From the NCBI GenBank assembly GCA_038207585.1, contig JBBQZP010000029.1:1-44984 (forward strand): a stretch of DNA of 44,984 nt, in the 5' to 3' direction. Positions 1 through 8,563 of the stretch are shown in pieces. This stretch comes from JBBQZP01 sp038207585 (GTDB taxonomy: Bacteria; Pseudomonadota; Alphaproteobacteria; Rhodobacterales; Rhodobacteraceae). Both the position numbers and the translations under genes were made by a program. Every line of letters starts with the position of its first letter. The first letter of the stretch is position 1. The notes below the pieces were generated by a model that was not told the origin of the DNA, did no database searches, and worked only from the letters and a program-made list of their open reading frames with translations.

Positions 1-15
1 GGGTTGGGTGTTGTG

Positions 16-102
16 AGCGGCGGGGGTTTCACACGCGACCGTCCACTGTCCTCGGACAATTGCAACTTTGCTTTGAGAGCGGCGGGGGTTTCAAACCCCC
101 GC
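16..102. repeat. G-rich direct repeat pair with a perfect inverted repeat
   Basis: The 16-mer AGCGGCGGGGGTTTCA occurs at 16-31 and again at 78-93. The second copy opens a perfect inverted repeat, GCGGGGGTTT (82-91) and AAACCCCCGC (93-102), separated by one base. It lies just before a GGATATTT-type motif (112-133). A G-rich hairpin followed by a C-run and the GGATATTT motif is an arrangement I associate with intergenic repeats of Rhodobacteraceae. No gene is supported in 1-180. Confidence 0.6.
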
Positions 103-111
103 ACCCCCGTG

Positions 112-133
112 GGATATTTTTGAACAGAAGAAG
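112..133 (+). repeat. GGATATTT-type intergenic motif, copy 1
   Basis: The 22-bp motif reads GGATATTTTTGAACAG followed by AAGAAG. It differs at two positions from the copies at 26749-26770 (same strand) and 41161-41182 (opposite strand), which are identical to each other. It sits downstream of glyS, outside any gene. The function is unknown; it is a dispersed intergenic element. Confidence 0.65.
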
Positions 134-156
134 AGGAAAAAAGAAGAGAATATTTA

Positions 157-181
157 ATCTCCCTCTTATCACCGGGGAGAT
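157..181 (-). terminator. Possible weak terminator of the glyQS operon
   Basis: ATCTCCC (157-163) and GGGAGAT (175-181) are complementary arms around an 11-nt loop, immediately after the glyS stop codon on the minus strand. The following minus-strand sequence is AT-rich (TAAATATTCTCTTC, then a T-run about 15 bases on) but has no classic uninterrupted U-tract directly after the stem. Rho-independent termination is therefore plausible but weak. Confidence 0.35.
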
Positions 182-2463
182 CAGCCCTCGATCTTTGTCA
201 GGTCTGCCACCTGTCCGCAGATCGTGCGGATGCGGTGGAGCAGGTTCAGGCGGTTGCGGCGGATGATCTCATTGTCGGAATTCACCTGCACGGCCTCGAA
301 AAACGCATCAATGGGCGCGCGGAGGTTTGCCATGGCCTGCATGGCGGCGGTGAAATCTTCCTTCGCCATCGCCGGAGTGATGGTGGTTTCGGCGGCATCA
401 AGGGCTGCAAACAGCGCGCGTTCGGCGTCGTTTTCGGCAAATTTCGGATCGGCGCCGTAGGAGTATTCGACGCCATCCTTTTGTTCGGCCTGCATCAGGA
501 TGTTGTTGGCCCGCTTGAACCCCTGAATAAGGTTCTTGCCGTCGTCGGTATTGAGCGTGGCTTGCAAGGCCGTTGCGCGTTTGACGAGCAGGGTCAGGTC
601 ATCATTGCCGGGCATGGCGAGGCAGGCGTCGATGACGTCGTGTTGGGTGCCTTGGTCGCGGAGGGAGACTTTGAGGCGGTCGTGGAGGAAGGCGAGGAGG
701 TCGGTGGTCAGATATGGATTTCCAGCCAAAACCCGCTCAATCCATTTAGATGCTGCGTTTACTTTCTCATCGTGGTTCAAGTCGTCAGAAGAAATGTAAG
801 TGGCCAAGTTGCACGCCAATGCGTCGGAACTCCAAGATGCAAAGTCATGCAACAGTGGCGATTTCGGCAATTCCCCTTCCCAACCGAGAACTGGAACAAG
901 TTCATCGAAGTAGGTTCGAATGTTATCTGCAGAAACAAACCTAAATGCCGTAGGTAAAAAGCTCTTCAAATTGACCCGCACCCCATTCCCCACCACCAAC
1001 CGAATAACCCCCAACGCCGCCCTGCGCAAAGCGAACGGGTCTTTCGACCCCGTGGGTTTCTCGTCAATCGCCCAGAACCCCGTCAGCGTGTCGATCTTGT
1101 CGGCAAGCGCCACGGCGACGGTTACGGGGGCAGAGGGCACGGCGTCAGACGGGCCTTGCGGGCTGCGGTGGTCGCGGCAGGCGTCGGCTACTGCGTCCGG
1201 CAGGCCAGCGGCGCGGGCGTAGTAGCTGCCCATCAGGCCCTGCAATTCGGGGAATTCACCGACCATTGCCGATTGCAGATCGGCCTTCATCAGCTTCGCG
1301 GCCTGTTCGGCAAGGTCGGCATCGGCACCCACCAAGGGTGCGATTTCGCGGGCAAGGGCCGCGATGCGCGCCACGCGGTCAGCCTCGGACCCCAACTTGT
1401 TGTGGAACGTCACATTCGCCAACCCGGCGGCCATGCCCTCCAGCCCCTCGGCCTTCACCCGGCGCAGGTCATTCTCCCAGAAGAATTTCGCGTCCGACAG
1501 CCGCGCCGACAGCACTTTCATATTCCCCGCAAGGATCGTGGCCCCGTCATCAGCCGTCTCGCGGTTTGCGACGGTCACAAAGCCTTCGATCCGGCCGGTT
1601 TTCGGATTTTTCACCGAAAAGAACTTCTGATGTTCCTTCATCGAGGTTTGCAGAACCTCGGGCGGCAGGTCCAGGAACGCCGCGTCAATCGCGCCCATCA
1701 GGACGACCGGCCATTCCACCAGCCCCGCTACCTCGGCCAAAAGCCCCGCATCCGGCACCACCTCAAACCCGCGCGCGAAGGCGAGGGTCTGGGCGTCGTG
1801 CCAGATCGCGGCTTCGCGTTCGACGTGATCCAGCATCACAAAGGCGCGGCGGAGTTTGGCGGCGTAGTCGTCAAAGCCCGTCACCGCAAAGCGCGCGGGC
1901 GCCATGAAGCGGTGGCCGCCGGTGGTGTTGGCCGCCGCGATGCCATCGACCGACATCGGCACGACCACAGCGCCTGTCTCATCTGACAACAGGCACAGGA
2001 CCGACTGCAGGGGCCGCACCCAACGCAGGGTGCCATTGCCCCAGCGCATTGATTTTGGCCATGGAAAATTGCGGATCGTGGATTCAAGTACCTCGGCCAC
2101 GATATCGGCAGCGGCCCGGCCCGGCTTGTCGACAACGGCGAAGAAAACCTGACCCTTCTTGTCGTCGCGCAGTTCCAACTGATCGCGGCGCAGGCCGGTG
2201 GAGCGTAAAAAGCCCTCGATCGCGGCATCGGGCGCGTCGGCCTTTGGCCCCTTGCGTTCCTCGCGCACCGCACGGCTTTCGGCGGTCAGCCCCTCGACCG
2301 AAAGCACCAGACGGCGCGGGGTGGAATGGGCACCTGCCGAGGCATAGGTCAGCCCCGCCTCAACCAGACCGTCCGTCACCAGACGCTTCAGATCGTCGCG
2401 GGCGCGGGCCTGCATCCGGGCCGGGATTTCTTCGGAGAAAAGTTCGATCAGAAGGTCGGGCAT
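181..2463 (-). CDS. glyS: Glycyl-tRNA synthetase beta subunit
   Basis: This 760-aa protein is the beta subunit of the tetrameric (alpha2beta2) bacterial glycyl-tRNA synthetase, which charges tRNA-Gly with glycine in the cytosol. The N-terminus (MPDLLIELFSEEIPARMQ) is diagnostic, and the central and C-terminal anticodon-binding regions are recognisable (KIDTLTGFWAIDEKPTGSKD, ALRRAALGVIRL, VIDACLAMPGNDDLTLL, QGFKRANNIL). It lies 3 bp after the DUF6446-like gene in the glyQ operon. At 760 aa it is longer than the roughly 690-700 aa usual for the family. The excess sits in about 70-80 residues encoded near 720-975, where GC falls to 46% (counted over 721-960) against 62% in 1021-1080. This segment looks like an in-frame insertion between ALGVIRL and LLAFLHDRLKV. 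The reading frame is intact throughout. Confidence 0.97.
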   Translation of the reverse strand: MPDLLIELFSEEIPARMQARARDDLKRLVTDGLVEAGLTYASAGAHSTPRRLVLSVEGLTAESRAVREERKGPKADAPDAAIEGFLRSTGLRRDQLELRDDKKGQVFFAVVDKPGRAAADIVAEVLESTIRNFPWPKSMRWGNGTLRWVRPLQSVLCLLSDETGAVVVPMSVDGIAAANTTGGHRFMAPARFAVTGFDDYAAKLRRAFVMLDHVEREAAIWHDAQTLAFARGFEVVPDAGLLAEVAGLVEWPVVLMGAIDAAFLDLPPEVLQTSMKEHQKFFSVKNPKTGRIEGFVTVANRETADDGATILAGNMKVLSARLSDAKFFWENDLRRVKAEGLEGMAAGLANVTFHNKLGSEADRVARIAALAREIAPLVGADADLAEQAAKLMKADLQSAMVGEFPELQGLMGSYYARAAGLPDAVADACRDHRSPQGPSDAVPSAPVTVAVALADKIDTLTGFWAIDEKPTGSKDPFALRRAALGVIRLVVGNGVRVNLKSFLPTAFRFVSADNIRTYFDELVPVLGWEGELPKSPLLHDFASWSSDALACNLATYISSDDLNHDEKVNAASKWIERVLAGNPYLTTDLLAFLHDRLKVSLRDQGTQHDVIDACLAMPGNDDLTLLVKRATALQATLNTDDGKNLIQGFKRANNILMQAEQKDGVEYSYGADPKFAENDAERALFAALDAAETTITPAMAKEDFTAAMQAMANLRAPIDAFFEAVQVNSDNEIIRRNRLNLLHRIRTICGQVADLTKIEG

Positions 2464-2466
2464 CGG

Positions 2467-2940
2467 TCATTCGGCCTTGTCGGGGTTAAGCTGGTTCCAG
2501 GCATAGGCGTGGCCATCGGGGAAAACGGCAACCACGCGGTCGATGCCGTCGGCAATCTCGGCCTGCGACAGAAAGGCGATGGCCTGCCCGGTTTCAAGTG
2601 CTTCGCCGATCTTGTCGGCATCAAAGCAATCGAACCAGTAGGGCGCGATCAGCGGCGTGGGCTTTTCATAAACGCGGTAGGTTTCGGTCAGCGTGGCCTG
2701 AGACAGCGGTGTGGTAAAGCAGGCGCGAAACCGGATGGGAGAGCTTTCGGCATCAATACCCGTGACGTTATCGGCCACAATCGCCTCGGGCATATCACCG
2801 ATGATCGGGGTCAGGGTGATTTCCGCGCCGGGGGTAAAGGCCGCAGGCGTGTAGAACGCAAAGACCTGCAACCAGTACATCGCGATGCCCGCAACCGCCG
2901 CCGTCACCACGATTCCACCCACAACCAGCTTGCCATTCAC
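2467..2940 (-). CDS. Small membrane-anchored protein between glyQ and glyS (DUF6446-like)
   Basis: A 157-aa protein of unknown function. The N-terminus has one hydrophobic segment (about residues 4-26, LVVGGIVVTAAVAGIAMYWL), which suggests a single-pass inner-membrane protein with the rest in the periplasm. It contains an internal FDCFDADKIGE segment and a C-terminal YAWNQLNP motif. The start is a GTG codon at 2940 overlapping the glyQ stop (GTGA), so translation is probably coupled; glyS follows after 3 bp. From memory, Rhodobacterales commonly carry such a gene here, annotated DUF6446; I could not check this. Its conserved position inside the synthetase operon may reflect coupling to translation genes, but no function can be deduced. 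Confidence 0.85.
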   Translation of the reverse strand: MNGKLVVGGIVVTAAVAGIAMYWLQVFAFYTPAAFTPGAEITLTPIIGDMPEAIVADNVTGIDAESSPIRFRACFTTPLSQATLTETYRVYEKPTPLIAPYWFDCFDADKIGEALETGQAIAFLSQAEIADGIDRVVAVFPDGHAYAWNQLNPDKAE

Positions 2941-3899
2941 GCCGCAGCCCCCGATTGATTTGGCGTTTGATTTGGCGCTTGCGTGGTCACGAATGCGTCA
3001 GCGCAGGCTTTCGCCAAGGCGCGCACCCGGCCGATATAGGCTTGCCGTTCGGTCACTGAAATCACACCGCGCGCATCCAGCAGGTTGAAAAGGTGACTGG
3101 CCTTGATGCACTGATCATAGGCGGGATGCGCCATGACGATGGTGCGGCCAGCCTTGTCCACCGGATCGGCGGCGAGGATGCGGGCACATTCGGCCTCGGC
3201 ATCCTCGAAATGTTGCAGCAGCATCGTGGTGTCGGCCTGATCGAAGTTCCAGCGCGAATATTCCCGCTCGGTCTGCCGGAAGATGTCGCCATAGGTCAGT
3301 GGGGTCGGGCTTTGCGGGTCGTTGTAAGGCATGTCCATGACGTGCGCCACACCCAGAACATACATCGCCAGACGCTCCAGCCCGTAGGTCAATTCGCCCG
3401 ACACCGGGTGGCAATCATGCCCGCCAACCTGTTGGAAATAGGTAAATTGTGACACTTCCATGCCATCGCACCACACCTCCCACCCCAGACCCCATGCGCC
3501 AAGGGTCGGGCTTTCCCAATCATCCTCGACAAAGCGGATGTCGTGCAGATCGGTGTCGATGCCGATGGCGCGCAGGCTGCCGATATAGAGATCCTGCAGA
3601 TCGGGGGGCGAGGGTTTGATCAGCACCTGATACTGATAATAATGCTGCAGGCGGTTGGGGTTTTCGCCATAGCGCCCGTCGGTCGGGCGGCGCGAGGGTT
3701 GAACATAGGCCGCAGCCCAGGGTTTCGGGCCCAAAGACCGCAGGGTGGTCGCGGGATGAAAGGTGCCTGCGCCCACCTCCATGTCATAGGGTTGCAGAAC
3801 GGCACAGCCACGCGCGCCCCAATAGGTCATCAGCCGCAGAATGATCTCCTGAAAGCTGCGCGGAGGGGTTGATGCAGCGTTTAGCACGGGGGAAGTCAT
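2937..3899 (-). CDS. glyQ: Glycyl-tRNA synthetase alpha subunit
   Basis: A 320-aa catalytic alpha subunit of the tetrameric glycyl-tRNA synthetase. It forms glycyl-adenylate and works with GlyS. Family signatures are plain: FQEIILRLMTYWGARGCAV near the N-terminus, AYVQPSRRPTDGRYGENPNR, LGWEVWCDGMEVSQFTYFQQ and SGELTYGLERLAMY. The reading frame is open upstream to 4007, but the ATG at 3899 (MTSPVLNAAS) is chosen because AAGAGG lies about 8 bases before it and because the upstream residues do not resemble the family. It is the first gene of a three-gene operon with the DUF6446-like gene (4-bp GTGA overlap) and glyS. The divergent gene at 4049 shares the 149-bp promoter interval. Confidence 0.97.
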   Translation of the reverse strand: MTSPVLNAASTPPRSFQEIILRLMTYWGARGCAVLQPYDMEVGAGTFHPATTLRSLGPKPWAAAYVQPSRRPTDGRYGENPNRLQHYYQYQVLIKPSPPDLQDLYIGSLRAIGIDTDLHDIRFVEDDWESPTLGAWGLGWEVWCDGMEVSQFTYFQQVGGHDCHPVSGELTYGLERLAMYVLGVAHVMDMPYNDPQSPTPLTYGDIFRQTEREYSRWNFDQADTTMLLQHFEDAEAECARILAADPVDKAGRTIVMAHPAYDQCIKASHLFNLLDARGVISVTERQAYIGRVRALAKACADAFVTTQAPNQTPNQSGAAA

Positions 3900-4048
3900 G
3901 CGGAACCTCTTGAAAATCGCCCTCTGCATAGGCAGAAGGCAGGCAAGGGTCAATGTGGCGTCGCTGCACGGACAGATGTATATCGGCGGATCGCGGGGTT
4001 CTGGCACATCGCACCCGGACAGCCCGCCAGAAACAAGGCATTGCGCGC

Positions 4049-5887
4049 ATGAAGGTTATCGTTTTTTTGCTGTCTGTGATCGGCGTTTTTACGGCCGCGC
4101 CGCAAGCCCACGCCCAGCAAGCGCAGGTCTGGGTTCAGATCGAGGCGCGCCCGACCCTGCCGCAGGCTGAAGAACGCGCCCGCGCCTATGCCAGCCTGTT
4201 TCCCGATGTGCAGGGGTTCCGGCTGAATTCGGGCTGGTATGCAATCGTGCTGGGGCCCTATGCGCAAGACAGCGGCGTGGTGCGGCTGACCTCGCTGCTG
4301 CGTGAAAGACTGGTCCCGAATGACAGCTTCATTGCCGATGGCCGTGCTTTCCGCGCGCCGTTCTACCCGCTGACGAGTGGCCCCACGGTGGCCCCGGTCA
4401 CGGTGGAACCATTGGCAGATGCGCCCGGAACCGACCCGTTGCTGGCCCCCCTGCCCGACCCCGACCCCAGCGCCGTTCCTGAAGCAGCGCCCGAAATTGC
4501 GACACTTCCCGAAGCAGCACCCATTGTGCCGCAAGCCACCGAAGTTCCCGTTCTGCCCGAGGAAACCCCGGCCGAGGCGCGGCGGTCCGAAGCTGCGCTG
4601 TCGCGCGAAGACAGGCAGGCACTGCAGACCGCGTTACAATGGTTCGGCCATTACAATTCCGCGATTGACGGCGCGTTCGGCCCCGGCACCCGCAATTCGA
4701 TGGCCGCATGGCAGCAGGCAAACGGGGTAGAGCCGACAGGAATTCTGACCACCCGCCAGCGTGACCTTTTGCTGGCAGCCTATGGCACGGCGCAAGCCGA
4801 ACTTGGCCTCCAAACCGTCAACGAAGCCGAGTCCGGGATCGAGATCACCCTCCCGATGGCGCTGGTGCAGTTTGACCATTACGAGCCCCCGTTCGTGCAT
4901 TATGTTGCAAAGGACAACTCGGGCGTGCGGGTGATCCTGATCAGCGAGCCCGGCGATCAGGCGGCCCTCTACGGCCTTTACGATGTGCTTCAAACCCTGT
5001 CGGACGTCCCGGCCGAGGGCGAGCGGTCACGCGGCGAACGGTCGTTCACCATTTCGGCCCGCAGTGCGGCGGTGGAAAGCTACAGCTATGCCGAAACCTC
5101 CAAAGGGCTGGTAAAGGGCTTCATGCTGATCTGGAACCCACGCGACGGCGAAAAGATGAACCGAGTTCTGGCAGCCATGCAGGCCAGCTTCAAATCGGTG
5201 GGCGACCGCGCACTGGACCCCGGCCTTGTGCCGCTGGATGCCAGTGCGAAGGCGGGGCTTTTGTCGGGGCTGGAAGTGCGCCGCCCGGAACTGTCGCGTT
5301 CAGGATTTTACGTTGATGCCAAAGGGTCGGTGCTGACCACGGTTGAGGCTGTGCAGAACTGCACCCGCATCACGCTTGACCGTGACACCGACGCTGCCCT
5401 GACATGGTCTGACGCAGCAACCGGTCTTGCGGTGCTGACGCCCAAGGTGGCGCTTGCGCCCGCGCGCTATGCGCAGTTGCAGACCGCACCCGCCCGCATC
5501 GGCGGCGAGGTTGCGGTGGCGGGCTATTCCTACGAGGACCGCCTGCCCTCGCCCTCCCTGACCTTCGGCACGCTGGCCGAGGCGCAGGGGCTGGACGGCG
5601 AGCCGGGTCTTTCGCGTCTGACGCTGACCGCTTTGGGCGGTGATGCGGGCGGCCCGGTGCTGGACGGATCGGGTGCCGTGGTGGGGATGTTGCTGCCGCG
5701 CGTCACCGATGCCGCGCGCCAGTTGCCCCGCGATGTGGCTTTTGCCGCCAATGTGGGGGTCCTGACCGATGCACTGGCCAAGGCCGGCGTCACGCCTGCC
5801 GCAGCCTCGCCGACCGGCGCGCTGGCACCCGAGGATCTAACAGCGCTGGCGGTGCCGATGACTGTGCTGGTATCTTGCTGGAACTGA
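4049..5887 (+). CDS. Secreted peptidoglycan-binding protein with a catalytically dead trypsin-like domain
   Basis: A 612-aa exported protein. Residues 1-22 form a signal peptide ending AHA-QQAQ. Residues about 27-70 look SPOR-like (VWVQIEARPTLPQAEERARA, WYAIVLGPY). A Pro/Glu/Ala-rich linker spans about 112-180. A PG_binding_1 repeat covers about 187-245 (LQWFGHYNSAIDGAFGPGTR). The last about 195 residues have the fold pattern of HtrA/trypsin-like proteases, yet every catalytic position seems changed: the His motif (TNxHVV) reads TTVEAV (Glu433), the Asp region (SDIALL) reads ATGLAVL (Gly459), and GDSGGP reads GDAGGP (Ala533). It is therefore probably a pseudoprotease that binds a partner or cell wall. 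The start at 4049 is preferred over 3953 because it creates the signal peptide. Its stop codon abuts the convergent trkH stop with no gap. Confidence 0.85.
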   Translation: MKVIVFLLSVIGVFTAAPQAHAQQAQVWVQIEARPTLPQAEERARAYASLFPDVQGFRLNSGWYAIVLGPYAQDSGVVRLTSLLRERLVPNDSFIADGRAFRAPFYPLTSGPTVAPVTVEPLADAPGTDPLLAPLPDPDPSAVPEAAPEIATLPEAAPIVPQATEVPVLPEETPAEARRSEAALSREDRQALQTALQWFGHYNSAIDGAFGPGTRNSMAAWQQANGVEPTGILTTRQRDLLLAAYGTAQAELGLQTVNEAESGIEITLPMALVQFDHYEPPFVHYVAKDNSGVRVILISEPGDQAALYGLYDVLQTLSDVPAEGERSRGERSFTISARSAAVESYSYAETSKGLVKGFMLIWNPRDGEKMNRVLAAMQASFKSVGDRALDPGLVPLDASAKAGLLSGLEVRRPELSRSGFYVDAKGSVLTTVEAVQNCTRITLDRDTDAALTWSDAATGLAVLTPKVALAPARYAQLQTAPARIGGEVAVAGYSYEDRLPSPSLTFGTLAEAQGLDGEPGLSRLTLTALGGDAGGPVLDGSGAVVGMLLPRVTDAARQLPRDVAFAANVGVLTDALAKAGVTPAAASPTGALAPEDLTALAVPMTVLVSCWN

Positions 5888-7336
5888 TCAGTTGCGCCAG
5901 AACCGCACCATGAACAGAACATAGACCGACAGCAACTCCAGCCGCCCGACCAGCATCCCCGCGATCATCAGCCATTTTGCCCCGGCGGGAAAGCCGTCTA
6001 CCGCCCCGGTCGGCCCCACCTCGGGGCCAAAGGCGGGGCCCACATTCGCAATCGCCGTCCAGGCGGCGGTGATTGCGGTTTTCGTGGTAAGCCCGGTCAA
6101 TGACAGCCCCACGGCCAGCACCCCGAAGCTGAGGATGAACAGCGTGAAGAACACGATCACTGAATTGGTGATGTCATCGCCCACCTTCTGCCCCTGATAA
6201 CGCACTGCCATCGAGGCATTGGGGCTGTGCAACCGGCGGACCTGAATCCGGATCGCCTCGAACAGGATCAGATAGCGGAACACCTTGACCGAACACCCCG
6301 TCGACGAGGTGCAGCCCCCGATCAGCCCTACGATGATCAACACAACCAGCGGAAACGGCCCCCACCCGGCCAGATCAACCGATGCAAACCCGGTGCCGGA
6401 AAAGGTAGACACGATGTTGAACGTCGACTCGCGCAGCGTGTCGAAAAACGGCTTGTCATAGTGGATGATTTCATACCCTACCACGGCGGCGATGGCATAG
6501 CAGTTCCAGCGCAGATAGGCCCGCACCTGCGCATCGCGCCACAACGGCCCGATCTGCCCCTGCCAGACCTGCACAAAGCGGATGAACGGCATCGACGCCA
6601 GCAGCATGAACACCACCGCCGCATATTCCCGCGCACCGATATAGGCACCGAAGCTGGCATCATTGCTGGAAAACCCGCCCGTCGATACCGTGGCCAGCGC
6701 ATGCACGATGGCGTCAAATCCGGTCATCCCCAGCGAAAAATAGGTCAGCGTGCAAGCCACCGTCAGCACCAGATAAATCTGGATCAACGCGGTCGAGATA
6801 TCCAGCGCGCGCGGCAGGATCTTGCCCAGAGTGTCAAACCCTTCGGACCGGAAGAACTGCATCCCCCCCACCTTCATCACCGGCAGAAAGATCATCGCGA
6901 CGATCACGATGCCAAGGCCCCCCAGCCATTGCAGAAGGCCCCGCCACAGGTTCGCCCCGCGCGGCAGATCGTCGATCCCCACAATCACCGTGGTGCCGGT
7001 GGTGGTGACACCCGACACCGCCTCGAACATCGCATCGGTGAACTGCAGTCCGGGTGCGCCAAGGATCAGCGGCAGTGAGCCGAAAAGCGGAAGCGAAACC
7101 CAAAGACCGGTGGTCAAAAGGAACGATTGGCGCAGCGTCAGCCCGCCGCCCCGCCCGTTCGAACACGCAATCGCCAGCACCGTGCCGAACAGGATGCAGA
7201 CAGCGCCTGATTCCAGAAACGCCTGCCAGTTCGGATCATCGCGCAGATAGTCGGTGATCATCGGCAGCACCATCAGCACGCCCAACGTGGCGACCGCAAG
7301 GCCGATCACATATCCAACAGGGCGCACGTCTATCAT
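5888..7336 (-). CDS. trkH: TrkH family potassium uptake protein (first copy)
   Basis: A 482-aa inner-membrane K+ translocating subunit of the Trk system, normally gated by the cytosolic NAD-binding TrkA. The four pore-loop signatures of the superfamily are visible: AVSGVTTTGTTVI (about residue 107), ALATVSTGGFSS, STFSGTGFAS and AIANVGPAFGPEVG. About ten hydrophobic helices are evident, and the C-terminus ends LLSVYVLFMVRFWRN. The start MIDVRPVGYVIGL matches the paralogue at 9024-10475 (MLDVRPAAYVIGL). No good Shine-Dalgarno is seen before 7336. trkA is not in this window. The two TrkH genes have the same orientation, about 1.7 kb apart, and probably derive from a duplication. Confidence 0.95.
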   Translation of the reverse strand: MIDVRPVGYVIGLAVATLGVLMVLPMITDYLRDDPNWQAFLESGAVCILFGTVLAIACSNGRGGGLTLRQSFLLTTGLWVSLPLFGSLPLILGAPGLQFTDAMFEAVSGVTTTGTTVIVGIDDLPRGANLWRGLLQWLGGLGIVIVAMIFLPVMKVGGMQFFRSEGFDTLGKILPRALDISTALIQIYLVLTVACTLTYFSLGMTGFDAIVHALATVSTGGFSSNDASFGAYIGAREYAAVVFMLLASMPFIRFVQVWQGQIGPLWRDAQVRAYLRWNCYAIAAVVGYEIIHYDKPFFDTLRESTFNIVSTFSGTGFASVDLAGWGPFPLVVLIIVGLIGGCTSSTGCSVKVFRYLILFEAIRIQVRRLHSPNASMAVRYQGQKVGDDITNSVIVFFTLFILSFGVLAVGLSLTGLTTKTAITAAWTAIANVGPAFGPEVGPTGAVDGFPAGAKWLMIAGMLVGRLELLSVYVLFMVRFWRN

Positions 7337-7459
7337 GGGCAGCAGGCTTGGCGAAGCGGGGGCGGCATGTCAACGCCGGAACGGAGGGAACAGGGATTGG
7401 ATAGCACCGTTCAGATCCCGTCGTCCGGCTCCTTCTCAGTCGAGTGGATGCGCCGCCAA

Positions 7460-8068
7460 TCAAAAACGACGGGCCGAAGTATTCACCCGGCCCCACATCG
7501 GGGATTCTATACGCGCTTTGGTCAGGGCATCTTCGACCGACCAAGTTTGCCGCCACAGTTCCATCGCAACCGGGTGGATCAATTGTTCGGTTCGTGATCC
7601 AAAGCGCAGCCGAACTTCAGACCGAACCCGCACGGCCAAGGCAAGCGCGCCGATACGGGGATCATCGACCGGGTGTTCGGCGACGATCGTAAAGCGCGCC
7701 ATCATTTGCGCGACACGCTCACGTGTCCTGTCGGGGAGACTCTCGATCAGTTTCGCTCTTGCCGATTCGGCCGCGTCCTTCAACCCAAGGGTAAGCATCA
7801 TTGGATTGTCCACAGCAAGGATCAGACCCACCGCATCCGCTTCATCCTGCGTAAGCCCCGTCAACCGTGTTCGATAGTTGAACCCAAGCTCGATGCCGCC
7901 CCGGTTGCCCTGATAAACGATGATCGGCAGGCCCGCCTCGGTCATCGCATCCACATCACGTAGGATCGTACGGGGTGTCACCTCAAGCTCTTGCGCAAGT
8001 TGGCGCGATGTCAGCCGACCCCGGTTCTGCAAAAGAAACATGATCCGCAGAAGGCGGGCGGCACGCAT
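7460..8068 (-). CDS. HTH (WYL-type) transcriptional regulator, short form
   Basis: A 202-aa DNA-binding regulator. The N-terminal winged helix (MRAARLLRIMFLLQNRGRLT, SRQLAQELEVTPRTILRDVD) is typical of the HTH_11/DeoR-like domain of YafY/WYL regulators. It is followed by a linker common to these proteins (YRTRLTGLTQDEADAVGLIL). The C-terminal part (VRLRFGSRTEQLIHPVAMEL) recalls only part of a WYL ligand-binding domain; at 202 aa it is shorter than full WYL regulators (commonly above 300 aa). It is transcribed divergently from the SRPBCC gene at 8144 across a 75-bp gap that contains a small inverted repeat, so local or autoregulation is likely (inference). The ligand is unknown. Confidence 0.85.
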   Translation of the reverse strand: MRAARLLRIMFLLQNRGRLTSRQLAQELEVTPRTILRDVDAMTEAGLPIIVYQGNRGGIELGFNYRTRLTGLTQDEADAVGLILAVDNPMMLTLGLKDAAESARAKLIESLPDRTRERVAQMMARFTIVAEHPVDDPRIGALALAVRVRSEVRLRFGSRTEQLIHPVAMELWRQTWSVEDALTKARIESPMWGRVNTSARRF

Positions 8069-8082
8069 GGGGTGATCCAGAC

Positions 8083-8099
8083 ATGACAGAAGACGTCAT
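8083..8099. promoter_or_regulatory. Inverted repeat in the divergent regulator/SRPBCC promoter interval
   Basis: ATGAC (8083-8087) and GTCAT (8095-8099) form 5-bp arms with a 7-bp spacer, directly followed by TATAAGG. The repeat lies between the divergent starts at 8068 and 8144, where an operator for the HTH regulator would be expected. The arms are short and could occur by chance. Confidence 0.35.
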
Positions 8100-8143
8100 A
8101 TAAGGTCTGCTAAACGTCGGTGCGTCAAGACGGGAGTCGGGCA

Positions 8144-8563
8144 GTGAAAACATACGACGTTCAGATCGAGATCAGGGCGCTCATTGGCACCGTCTGGCTG
8201 GTTCTGACCCAGACCATGCCGCAAAACCCGGCGGCCTTTGGTATCCTTCGGATCGAGGGAAAGATTGCGCCGGGCGCACGCCTGAGACTCTGGTCAGAGC
8301 TCGCGCCCAGACGCGCCTTTGGGGTCACGGTCGATGTGCTTGATAATCCTGGCAGGATGGTCTGGCGTGGTGGCATGCCCTGCGGACTTTTCACCGGCAC
8401 ACGCACATTCGCCCTGACGTCCAATGGCGACAAGACAATATTTCATATGCAAGAGGTATTCACCGGCGCATTGTCGGGCATGATCACCCGTTCGATGCCT
8501 GATCTGACACCCAGTTTCACGAAGTTTGCGCAAACACTCAAAGCAAAGGCGGAAACACCATGA
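8144..8563 (+). CDS. SRPBCC (START/Bet v1-like) domain protein
   Basis: A 139-aa protein with the SRPBCC fold pattern: N-terminal strand VKTYDVQIEIRA, then PGARLRLWSELAPRRAFGVTV, FTGTRTFALTSNGDKTIFHM and a C-terminal long helix (DLTPSFTKFAQTLKAKAE). Such domains bind small hydrophobic molecules; no ligand can be inferred. A GTG at 8144 is chosen as start because GGGAG sits 6 bases upstream; the earlier GTG at 8120 has no comparable ribosome site. It overlaps the next gene by ATGA, so the two are translationally coupled. The divergent WYL-type regulator probably controls the pair. Confidence 0.8.
   Translation: MKTYDVQIEIRALIGTVWLVLTQTMPQNPAAFGILRIEGKIAPGARLRLWSELAPRRAFGVTVDVLDNPGRMVWRGGMPCGLFTGTRTFALTSNGDKTIFHMQEVFTGALSGMITRSMPDLTPSFTKFAQTLKAKAETP

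Noticed and set aside
235..957. 240-codon plus-strand open frame opposite glyS
   Set aside because: It is a shadow of the glyS coding frame in GC-rich DNA, with no recognisable product or start context.
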